Shown: positions 53,372 to 61,156 of the stretch, piece after piece
Layout of the letters: each line of letters opens with the position of its first letter
Numbering within the stretch: the stretch's first letter is position 1
Source: Acidimicrobiia bacterium
GTDB taxonomy: Bacteria > Actinomycetota > Acidimicrobiia > IMCC26256 > JAGNEX01
DNA length: 64,000 nucleotides
Assembly (NCBI GenBank): GCA_020637365.1
Contig: JACJWE010000001.1
Coordinates: 712,001-776,000 of the forward strand
Reading direction: 5' to 3'
Program-made: the position numbers and the translations under genes
Notes under the pieces: generated by a model
What the model was told of the DNA's origin: nothing
The model's database searches: none
What the model saw: the letters and a program-made list of their open reading frames with translations, nothing else

Positions 53372-54676
53372 GTGTCTGCAACCGGCCAAACCTCGCAACC
53401 GTTTCGTTCGCCGATCGGAACACGGGATGTTCTGCCGCCGGAGTCCGCGCGCTGGGACGCCCTCGTCGCAACGTTCTCGGATCTCGTGTCGCGGTGGGGA
53501 TTTTCTCGCCTCCTGACGCCGGTGTTTGAACACCTCGAAGTCGTCCATCGCGCAGGCGAATCGAGCGATGTCGTCACCAAAGAGGTGTATCGCTTTGCCG
53601 ATCGCAGCGGGCGAGAACTTGCGCTCCGGCCAGAGGGGACGGCGCCGGTCGTCCGGTCGTTTGTTGAGCACCGACCCCCGACACCTTGGAAGGTGTGGTA
53701 TTTCGCTCCGAACTTCCGTTACGAGCGTCCGCAAAAGGGCCGTTACCGCCAACATCACCAGCTCGGGGTCGAAGCGCTCGGCACGACCGACCCGTGGCTC
53801 GATGTCGAGATCATCGCGATGGCCTGGGACTTCTATCAAGCGGTGGGCCTCGGTGGCGTCGAGCTGCGGCTGAATTCGTTGGGCGACCCTGAAGACCGAG
53901 CGGCGTATCGTGAAGCCTTGCTCGCCTATGTAGCTCCACATCTTGGTGACCTCAGTGAGGAGAGTCAGCGTCGGGTCGACATCAACCCATTGCGGCTTTT
54001 CGATGCCAAAGCACCGAACGACCGCGAGATCATGCAGGGTGCCCCGACGCTGAACGACTTTCTTGGCGGCGACGCTCGCGCTCATTTTGATGCGGTCCGA
54101 TCCGGGCTGGATCAGCTCGGTGTCCCGTACACACTCGACGACAGACTCGTGCGCGGCTTGGACTATTACATGCGAACGACATTTGAGTTCGCCGCGACCT
54201 CGTTGGACGCGGCGCAGAACGCGGTAGGCGGAGGGGGCCGCTACGACGGCCTCGCTGCGAGTATGGGCGGCCCTGACGAACCGGGAATCGGCTTTGGAAT
54301 CGGTGTCGAACGCCTGTTGCTGGCGCTTGGTTCAGCTCTGGACGCCCGGTTGCGCACCGACGTGTTCGTCATCGATCTTCGTCGGGACGTGGACCCAACC
54401 GCCGCGCCTTCGGTCCTGACCGTGTCCGCGGAGCTGCGACGGGACGGGTTGAGCGTGGAACACACCTATGACCGACGTTCGGTCAAGGCACAGTGGAAAG
54501 CGGCTGATCGCCACGATGCCCGTTTTGCTGTTCTGTTCGGAGAGCGCGAAGTCGCTGCAGGGACAGTACAGGTCAAGGATCTTGATTCGGGAGAACAGGC
54601 CGAAGTCGCACTACAAGACGTCGCCTCCCTGGTACGGCAGGCCGCTGGCGATGACTCCGCGCCGCCGCTGGATTGA
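53372..54676 (+). CDS. hisS: Histidyl-tRNA synthetase
   Basis: 434 aa, GTG start. Class II synthetase: IGTRDVLPPESARWD, motif 2 FRYERPQKGRYRQHHQLGVEALG, histidine A box GLDYYMRTTFEF, GGGGRYDGL and motif 3 GFGIGVERLLLAL, then the anticodon-binding domain with YDRRSVKAQWKAADR. It charges tRNA-His. Followed 71 bases later by aspS, a pair kept in many bacteria. Confidence 0.97.
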   Translation: MSATGQTSQPFRSPIGTRDVLPPESARWDALVATFSDLVSRWGFSRLLTPVFEHLEVVHRAGESSDVVTKEVYRFADRSGRELALRPEGTAPVVRSFVEHRPPTPWKVWYFAPNFRYERPQKGRYRQHHQLGVEALGTTDPWLDVEIIAMAWDFYQAVGLGGVELRLNSLGDPEDRAAYREALLAYVAPHLGDLSEESQRRVDINPLRLFDAKAPNDREIMQGAPTLNDFLGGDARAHFDAVRSGLDQLGVPYTLDDRLVRGLDYYMRTTFEFAATSLDAAQNAVGGGGRYDGLAASMGGPDEPGIGFGIGVERLLLALGSALDARLRTDVFVIDLRRDVDPTAAPSVLTVSAELRRDGLSVEHTYDRRSVKAQWKAADRHDARFAVLFGEREVAAGTVQVKDLDSGEQAEVALQDVASLVRQAAGDDSAPPLD

Positions 54677-54747
54677 ACGGGGCCGGTCGGGCTGACCCGA
54701 TGGTCGACACCGCTGCCAACACAACATTTGATTCGAAGGGTGAGATC

Positions 54748-56514
54748 ATGACGATGAGGACCACGGTGGCCGCGGGTATTGCGACTGCAGCGCTAGGCGA
54801 CGAAGTGACCTTGTGCGGTTGGGTTGCCAATAGGCGAGACCACGGCGGCATCGTCTTTCTGGATCTTCGAGACGCGAGCGGTTTGGCTCAGATCGTCGCG
54901 GATCCTTCGCTTTCCGGATGCGAGATGGTCCATGACGTTCGAGCCGAGTACGTCCTTCAAGTCACCGGTGTCGTCTCGCCTCGACCCGAGGGGACGGTGA
55001 ATCCCGATCTGCCGACCGGCGCGGTCGAAGTGGTGGCCCAAACCGTCGTGGTGCTGAACCGCTCCGAACCGCTGCCATTTCCGCTCGATGAAACCCATCA
55101 CGGCGTCGACGAATCGCTTCGGCTCAAGTACCGCTATCTAGATCTTAGAAAGCCTCGGATGAACCGCAATCTGCGGGTTCGTGCCGAAACGGTCCGAGCG
55201 ATCCGACAAGCGTTCGACGCCCAAGGCTTCGTCGAAGTCGAGACCCCCACGCTCACCTTGTCGACGCCCGAAGGCGCGCGCGACTACTTGGTTCCGAGTC
55301 GAACCCAGCCGGGTTCGTTCTACGCGCTCCCTCAATCGCCGCAACTCTTCAAACAACTCTTGATGGTCGGCGGTCTAGATCGCTACTACCAGATTGCACA
55401 TTGCTGGCGCGATGAGGACCTGCGTGCCGATCGCCAACCCGAGTTCACGCAACTTGACATGGAAGCGTCTTTCGTCGACGACGTCGACATCCGCGACATG
55501 GTCACCATCGCAATCCAGCGCGTGGTCGGAACGGTGACGGGACGCGATATCGGAGAGATCCCGTCGATGACGTGGGCCGAGGCCATGGCGCGTTTCGGCA
55601 GCGACAAACCGGACACTCGCTTTGGCTGCGAATTAAACGACGTGAGCACCGTTTTCGCCACGAGTGAATTCCGGGCATTTGCCGGCAATGCCGTCGTTGC
55701 GATGTGCGTTCCGGGGGCGGGTGACGCATCGCGAAGCCGGCTCGACGCCTGGACCGATCGCTCCAAAGCGCTTGGCGCCGCGGGGCTGGTCTGGATGCGA
55801 GTAACCGAAACAGGCGTCGAGTCACCCGTAGCGAAGTTCTGCACCGATGTCGAGATCGCTGCACTGATCGAAACCCTCGGTGCTGCGCCGGGTGATCTTC
55901 TGCTGATGGTCGCAGATGCGAGGGCTCTGACGTGTCAGACCGTGCTCGGTCAACTCCGCTTGGAGGTCGGTGCGGAACGCGGACTTCGGCCGACCGGGCT
56001 CGGCGACCAGCTGAACTTCTTGTGGGTCACCGACTTTCCGTTGTTCGAACCCGAGTCCCAGGGCGATCCCGTGCCCGCACACCATCCCTTTACGATGCCT
56101 CATCCAGATGACGTCGAGTTCCTGTCAACGGACCCGCTTCGAGTGCGATCCCTGGCATATGACCTCGTGCTCAATGGCATCGAACTCGGCTCTGGTTCGG
56201 TACGTATCCACCGGCCCGATCTGCAAGCGGAGATCTTTTCAGTGCTCGGTATTGATGAGGAACGTGCTGAGGAGCGGTTCGGCTTTCTTCTGCAAGCATT
56301 CCGGTATGGGGCGCCACCGCATGCGGGCTTCGCGTTTGGTGTCGACCGTCTGGTGATGATTCTGTGCGATGAACAGTCGCTCCGCGAGGTTATTGCGTTT
56401 CCAAAGACCCAGTCGGGAGCGGATCCACTCACCGGTGCGCCCGGTCCGGTCGACGCTTCCCAGCTCGTCGATCTTGGTTTACGGATCTCGGTGCCAAAGT
56501 CGCCCGGATCATAG
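54748..56514 (+). CDS. aspS: Aspartyl-tRNA synthetase
   Basis: 588 aa from the ATG at 54748, with AAGGGTGAG upstream; the frame is open to 54673. N-terminal OB-fold (VTLCGWVANRRDHGGIVFLDLRD), class II motif 2 (YYQIAHCWRDEDLRADRQPEFTQLDMEASF), bacterial insert domain (about 290-420), and motif 3 GFAFGVDRLVMIL. It charges tRNA-Asp; the bacterial length fits the type with the GAD insert. Whether it also charges tRNA-Asn cannot be told. Confidence 0.97.
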   Translation: MTMRTTVAAGIATAALGDEVTLCGWVANRRDHGGIVFLDLRDASGLAQIVADPSLSGCEMVHDVRAEYVLQVTGVVSPRPEGTVNPDLPTGAVEVVAQTVVVLNRSEPLPFPLDETHHGVDESLRLKYRYLDLRKPRMNRNLRVRAETVRAIRQAFDAQGFVEVETPTLTLSTPEGARDYLVPSRTQPGSFYALPQSPQLFKQLLMVGGLDRYYQIAHCWRDEDLRADRQPEFTQLDMEASFVDDVDIRDMVTIAIQRVVGTVTGRDIGEIPSMTWAEAMARFGSDKPDTRFGCELNDVSTVFATSEFRAFAGNAVVAMCVPGAGDASRSRLDAWTDRSKALGAAGLVWMRVTETGVESPVAKFCTDVEIAALIETLGAAPGDLLLMVADARALTCQTVLGQLRLEVGAERGLRPTGLGDQLNFLWVTDFPLFEPESQGDPVPAHHPFTMPHPDDVEFLSTDPLRVRSLAYDLVLNGIELGSGSVRIHRPDLQAEIFSVLGIDEERAEERFGFLLQAFRYGAPPHAGFAFGVDRLVMILCDEQSLREVIAFPKTQSGADPLTGAPGPVDASQLVDLGLRISVPKSPGS

Positions 56515-56556
56515 GCGCTTCGTAGGTGGCGCACCCCGAGGCGCTGCACCGATACC

Positions 56557-57858
56557 ATGCCAAACCCTGTGGACCTCTTTTCTGAATCCGGCCGCCAGGC
56601 TGCGGCTGGCAATGCGCCCTCGCTGCCAAACTTCGCCCGCAAACCCTTGACGACGTCGTCGGACAGGATCACCTCCTCGCGCCCGGGCGTCCCCTTCGGG
56701 TGTTGGTCGATCGCGACGCCATGACCTCGGTCATCTTCTGGGGCCCGCCCGGAACTGGCAAAACCTCGGTCGCTCAACTCATAGCGTTGGATTCGTCGTT
56801 TGAGTTCGTCGCCCTTTCCGCCGTCACGACCGGTGTTGCCGAGGTGCGCCAAGAAGTCGCAGCGGCGACGCGGCGGTTAGGTGAACACGGCCGTCGAACC
56901 TTGTTGTTCCTCGACGAGATCCACCGGTTCAACCGTTCTCAACAAGATGCCCTGCTGCCACACGTCGAATCGGGAGTGATCACCCTGGTCGGTGCGACCA
57001 CCGAGAATCCCTCGTTCAGCCTGAATGCGGCGCTCCTGTCGCGTTCGCTGCTTTTTGCGTTTAGGCCGCTCCCCGTGGCCGCGATCGAGGAGCTGCTGGG
57101 CAGAGCACACAAATTTGTTCGTGTTCCGATCGCCGATGCTGCACAAGAGTTTCTGATCGACGCGACCGGGGGCGATGCTCGGAGCGCCCTGCAGGCTTAC
57201 GAAACATCTGCACACCTGGCAGCCGGGAATGGTCGAAGCGCTATCGATGTCCTCGACGTCGAAGCTGCTCTCGAGACCCGTCCCAAGAATTACGGACCAG
57301 ATACGCACTACGACGTCGCGCCGGCGTTTATCAAATCGATTCGAGGAAGCGACGCGGACGCTGCGCTGTACTGGTTGGCGACCATGCTGGAGGCGGGGAG
57401 GATCCCCGGTTCATCGCACGTCGACTGGTGATCAGCGCAAGCGAAGACATCGGGATGGCCGACTCGCGGGCGCTGCTCATCGCTGACGCCGCGGCCACTG
57501 CCGTCGAGCGTGTTGGGTTGCCCGAAGCGCGGATCAACCTCGCCCACGCAACGGTCTATCTGGCGAAAGCCCCAAAATCGAATAGGGCTTACGTCGGTCT
57601 GGGTGCGGCCGAAGAAGCGGTGCGTCGCTCGCCAACGATCGCTGTCCCGGCCCCACTTCGTGACGGTTCAAGCGCGGCGGCTAAACGGGCGGGTCACGGT
57701 TCGGGCTACCGGTATCCTCATGACGACCAACGCGGGTGGGTCCCCAGGACTACCTTCCCGAAGCTATGAAGAACGAGAAGTTCTATCTGCCAAGCGGCCA
57801 CGGAGCCGAAGCTCGGGCACGACGCAACTGGTGGGAAGTGGAGAACGATTCGCGGTGA
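56557..57858 (+). CDS. rarA: Replication-associated recombination ATPase RarA/MgsA (three frameshifts)
   Basis: Reading across three one-base breaks gives a normal protein of about 434 aa: MPNPVDLFSESGRQAAAGNAP, then LAAKLRPQTLDDVVGQDHLL, Walker A GPPGTGKTS, Walker B FLDEIHRFNRSQQDALLPHVE, LEAGEDPRFIARRLV, GMADSRALLIADAAA, GYRYPHD, and QDYLPEAMKNEKFYLPS to the stop. Breaks are at about 56619 (CCC run), 57397 (GGGG) and 57743 (CCCC); each fits loss of one base from a homopolymer. It acts at stalled replication forks. The intact central frame is 56700-57431. Three breaks in one gene suggests sequence error rather than decay. Confidence 0.9.
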
Positions 57859-58189
57859 ATGCATTGATTCTGGCGGTTGCCGTAGTCGCTGTCGCCGTGA
57901 CGGTGTGGTTCGGTATTCGAATCTTGGCCGCGGTCGACGTCGCGGCCGAGCGTGTTGGACTTTTGAACAACGCCTTGCCGAGCAACAGCGGACACTGGCG
58001 GAGTTGCAGACCGGATTGGGCGAATCGACGGCAAACGTCGGTGACGTTCGTCACCTGCTGATCTATGGGGAGCTGCCCACCTCAGATGAGCCGACCCCAG
58101 CGCTGGTCCGGCTGCTGTCATGGGCGTCAGGTATGCGCCGAACCGGCCAGGTGCTCTTTGGTGGAACGGGCGGCGACACCGATGAATAG
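57855..58189 (+). CDS. Small membrane protein, DUF948-like (one frameshift)
   Basis: GTG at 57855 overlapping the rarA stop. One N-terminal helix (ALILAVAVVAVAVTVWFGIRIL), then a coiled-coil (RLAEQQRTLAELQTGL), and a short end reading LLIYGELPTSDEP and RRTGQVLFGG. The frame changes at about 57965 (ttttg run), consistent with loss of one G; about 112 aa in all. Position after rarA and shape fit the DUF948-type genes that follow rarA before alaS in other actinobacteria. That match is by shape and order only. Confidence 0.65.
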
Positions 58190-58505
58190 CGAACCAACCG
58201 TCAGGTTTGCCTGCCACCTTCGTTCCTCGGCTCTGGGCGGGCAATGTCGATCGGCCATGTCGGGCAGGAGCAGCGTGAAACGGGTCCGCTGGTTTGGTCT
58301 CGGCATGCTGGCTGGCAGTTACGTGGCGGCGGCACTGGCCCGGCGCGCTCAAGCTCTGGCGAATCGCTTGGATGTGCGCAGTCGCGCCCGAGACTCTGGA
58401 CGCGACGTACGGGGCCGATGGAGCGATGCGCTGCGAGCCGGTCGGCTGGCTGCCGCAGCCCGGGAGCGGGACCTGATGAGACCTCCCAATAAGAAGGACC
58501 ACTAG
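58182..58505 (+). CDS. Small basic membrane-associated protein, DUF6167-like
   Basis: Up to 107 aa; the start could be ATG 58182, ATG 58257 or, best by ribosome site (AGGAG just before), GTG 58275. Core KRVRWFGLGMLAGSYVAAALARRAQ (one hydrophobic stretch) is followed by an Arg/Ala-rich helical tail ending RPPNKKDH. Unknown function. In streptomycetes small proteins of this shape lie between the DUF948-type gene and alaS, so the order rarA, DUF948-like, this gene looks conserved; alaS is not in the window. Confidence 0.6.
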   Translation: MNSEPTVRFACHLRSSALGGQCRSAMSGRSSVKRVRWFGLGMLAGSYVAAALARRAQALANRLDVRSRARDSGRDVRGRWSDALRAGRLAAAARERDLMRPPNKKDH

Positions 58506-58539
58506 TCCCAACTCCTGAGCTACGGCCAGCCGGTCAGAT

Positions 58540-60069
58540 TTAGCGACCTGCACCCGTGCTGTTCTGCCAGAGTGACATCCATCCCGCCATGAAGGATTTC
58601 AGGGCCTTGAGGATCTTGGCAATGTATTCGGCCTGATGAGTTTGCAGCTCTTGGACTCGCTCGGGTGTGAACCGGGCCAGGATGGCGTCGGTGAATTTTT
58701 GAGCCAACCGCTCCGTCGCTGCTTTCCAGCGGGGTACCTGTGTGGTCGAGGTGACGTCGGGGGCGCTCGACGTAGTGGTCGATTCGGCAACCACAGACTC
58801 TGCAGCCTCCAGGTCGCTCTCAACGTCGGGTGTGACCGGTTCGGCGTCTGGATCCGCGGTGACGGTCGTGGTCGGCTCGTCTTCGAGAATCGTGGTTTGG
58901 GTGACGATTTCTACCTCGTCGGGTGTCGCTTCGTCGCCGATCGCGATGATCTCGACCCCCGGATCGTATGTTGGCGGCGGAGTGGCATTCTCGAGCAGGG
59001 TCGTTGTCGGGTACTCAACGCCGGTGGTGGTCGTGGTCGGTAGTTCGAAGATCGGAGGCTCGATCGCCGTTGTGGGTGTGGGGTCGGGCGTGGTGGTCGT
59101 GGACTCGACGAGCGTCGTGGTGGGTAGTTCGAAGATCGGAGGCTCGATTTCGATCACGGGTTCGACGACTGTCGGGTCGACAACGACGACGTCTGGTGTC
59201 TCGGCGACCTGGGTGGCGAGCGTCATGACGACTGGCTCATAGTCCGTTGGAGGTTGGCATGCCTGCCAAGGATCCGCGAACAATGACCGCTCTTTGATGA
59301 CGAGATGCACGGGCACGCCCCAGACCTGTGAACATGCCGAACTGTCTCCGTAGCTGATCGCGAAGATCGGCTTTGCCAGATCGGCAAATGGGGTGAGCAG
59401 CTCACATTCATTCCACAGCTGACAGCTTTCATTGATGGCGAAGTCAACATCTGGTGCGAGTTCGCCTGCAATGGAGAGTGCGTTCTTCAGCCCGATCATG
59501 AGCCCACGGCTGTGGGCTTGGTCGGCGAGAAAGCGGACGTAGTTGATCTGATCGGTTTGGGTGAGGCCGAAACCCGTGTTGTGGGTGAAGGCATCGACGT
59601 TGTCCGGGTCCACCGCGTCGCAACCCATGTCGACGGCCAGATCGAGTCGCCGTTCCATGATGGGAGCGAGTTCAGCGAGGTTGGACACGTCCAACCAGCG
59701 CTCACCAGGCCAGTCGCCTAGGGCGTTGCCGAGGATGGAATCGGGAAAGTCGGGCGCATCGGGACGCCAGTCTTCGTGGGTGCCGCCCGAGAAGTAACAC
59801 ACGACGGTCGCTCCAGCGTTCTGGCGATCGCTGATCACGTGTGGAGCGGCGTCAAAGAGGTCCACTTCGTATACGGCGACACCGGGGATAACTCCACCCG
59901 GATCACCCTGCAGCGTGATATGCCAGGCAGCATCGGGAGGCGGAGGCCAGGCGCCAGCGGCCTTCACGCGCTGTTGGCCGATCAGGATGGTCAGTGCGGC
60001 GGCGGCGAGCGCGATCGCTAGCGATACCGCGATGTGGCGTCGTCCTAGCCTGGGGGAGAGATGAAACAC
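58540..60069 (-). CDS. Secreted GH114-like endo-alpha-1,4-polygalactosaminidase family protein
   Basis: 509 aa with a signal segment (about 12-38; HIAVSLAIALAAAALTILIG). The catalytic domain (about 45-285) shows WHITLQGDPGG, YEVDLFDA, VVCYFSGGTHEDWRPD, MGCDAVDPDNVDAF and MIGLKNALSIAGEL, the Asp and Glu-rich core of GH114 enzymes, which cut galactosamine-rich glycans such as Pel. A Thr/Pro/Glu linker follows with EPPIFELPTTT twice, then an amphipathic C-terminal region of about 60 residues (AATERLAQKFTDAILARF). Substrate not proven. The promoter likely lies in an AT-rich patch near 60200. Confidence 0.85.
   Translation of the reverse strand: MFHLSPRLGRRHIAVSLAIALAAAALTILIGQQRVKAAGAWPPPPDAAWHITLQGDPGGVIPGVAVYEVDLFDAAPHVISDRQNAGATVVCYFSGGTHEDWRPDAPDFPDSILGNALGDWPGERWLDVSNLAELAPIMERRLDLAVDMGCDAVDPDNVDAFTHNTGFGLTQTDQINYVRFLADQAHSRGLMIGLKNALSIAGELAPDVDFAINESCQLWNECELLTPFADLAKPIFAISYGDSSACSQVWGVPVHLVIKERSLFADPWQACQPPTDYEPVVMTLATQVAETPDVVVVDPTVVEPVIEIEPPIFELPTTTLVESTTTTPDPTPTTAIEPPIFELPTTTTTGVEYPTTTLLENATPPPTYDPGVEIIAIGDEATPDEVEIVTQTTILEDEPTTTVTADPDAEPVTPDVESDLEAAESVVAESTTTSSAPDVTSTTQVPRWKAATERLAQKFTDAILARFTPERVQELQTHQAEYIAKILKALKSFMAGWMSLWQNSTGAGR
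59039..59148 (-). repeat. 26-bp direct repeat coding the EPPIFELPTT linker element
   Basis: Identical 26-base copies at 59039-59064 and 59123-59148, 84 bases (28 codons) apart and in frame, encode the repeated linker peptide. Likely made by recombination or slippage. Confidence 0.8.
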
Positions 60070-60182
60070 CGAAGTTGCCCCTTATGCAGGCTCCCAATCC
60101 TTCGCGCTCACAGTGTTCGCCGAGGCACGTCTTCTGGGAGTGTGGATATTGCATTAGGGGTTTCGGCCTGCAGTTAGAGGGC

Positions 60183-60211
60183 CTAAATTTTCTAAGGAAT
60201 ATTTATCAATT
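60183..60211 (-). promoter_or_regulatory. AT-rich promoter patch upstream of the GH114 gene
   Basis: Twenty-three of 29 bases are A/T, in sharp contrast with the surrounding GC-rich DNA. On the minus strand it contains TTGATA (60209-60204), a good -35, with a weak -10 about 17 bases on. It is about 115-140 bp upstream of the start. Confidence 0.35.
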
Positions 60212-60299
60212 GCAGAGCGAATGCGGAGGTAGCGAAGAGTCGCTATTGAGTGCGCCTTGATCGCCAGATCGGTGACAGAGAGTGGCGCGGAATGCGTCT

Positions 60300-61004
60300 C
60301 TAGTCGCGCTCGTAGCGCCACCCGGATCTAGCCATCACCAGTCGATGACGCAGGCCTTCACATCCTGGGTCATCGGTCTCGTAGCCAGCATCGCCGTGAT
60401 AGAGCGCAACGAGATCGTCGCCAGCGCTGGTGATTTTGGTGTGGAAAAACTCGATCGGTTCGCTGTCGATCGCTCTCAATGCCGACGCCACATCCGGCCA
60501 ACCAGCCAGCCGGAACAACGTCATGAACGTTGGCGGTGCCAATTCGATCTCACCACCGTCGCGAGCTGCCATAGCGTCCGCCGGTCGAAACCACCGGTGC
60601 GCACGGATCTCACCGTCGTCGATCGCTATGTCTCCGGTTGGTGCGCCGGTAGCGAAAAACCAGGTCGAAAAGCGTTTCGCTGCCATCTGTGGAGGAGTCC
60701 AATGCGAAAACAGCGACATATCCGAAGGCGAAACTTCAATGCCGGCCTTCTCGAACGCCTCTCGGCAGGCGGCCCGGCGGGCGGTGTCGACCTCTGAGTC
60801 GGCTTCTGCGACGCGGTCCTGCGGGTCGATTCTGCCTCCGGGAAACACCCACATGCCGCTGGCAAAAGACAGATCTCGGTCGCGGCGCAACAACAGCACT
60901 TCGAGCCCATCGGCGCCGTCGCGAAGCGGAATTACCGTCGCTGCGGGGATGAGGTCCGCGTCCCGACTTGGTTGCCCCATCCACCGGCGAATCTCGGAAT
61001 CCAT
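60300..61004 (-). CDS. Nudix hydrolase
   Basis: 234 aa. The Nudix box is spread as GGRIDPQDR...REAFEKAGIEV: the central Glu pair of REx2EExGU reads Glu-Lys, with one Glu replaced. It resembles NUDT19/NUDT7-type CoA-diphosphatase relatives (LRRDRDLSFASGMWVFPGG, HWTPPQMAAKRFSTWFF). Such enzymes cut acyl-CoA or nucleotide pyrophosphates, which would fit an acyl-CoA-rich metabolism, but the substrate is unproven. A TACTAT -10 box on the minus strand (61017-61012) ends seven bases before the ATG, so the message may be leaderless. Confidence 0.85.
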   Translation of the reverse strand: MDSEIRRWMGQPSRDADLIPAATVIPLRDGADGLEVLLLRRDRDLSFASGMWVFPGGRIDPQDRVAEADSEVDTARRAACREAFEKAGIEVSPSDMSLFSHWTPPQMAAKRFSTWFFATGAPTGDIAIDDGEIRAHRWFRPADAMAARDGGEIELAPPTFMTLFRLAGWPDVASALRAIDSEPIEFFHTKITSAGDDLVALYHGDAGYETDDPGCEGLRHRLVMARSGWRYERD

Positions 61005-61011
61005 GGCGGCG

Positions 61012-61017
61012 ATAGTA
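61012..61017 (-). promoter_or_regulatory. -10 element of the Nudix gene, likely leaderless
   Basis: TACTAT on the minus strand, seven bases from the ATG at 61004. No -35 was assigned. Confidence 0.35.
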
Positions 61018-61156
61018 GGCGACGTGTTGCGGCGCTCCGTTGACGGCGGTCCGGCGATTCCCCGTCGGTTCGCTCGAGCGAGGGTCGAACCCAGTTCAAC
61101 ACCAGATCAGCGGTAGGGTGCTCGGCTGGCACGCAGTCCAAAACAGTCACGAAATT

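Noticed and set aside
53054..54085. Minus-strand 343-codon frame opposite hisS
   Set aside because: Covers the end of the acyltransferase and the start of hisS antisense; no motif support.
56557..57858. Programmed ribosomal frameshifting in rarA
   Set aside because: Three breaks without slippery heptamers or downstream structures; homopolymer error is simpler.
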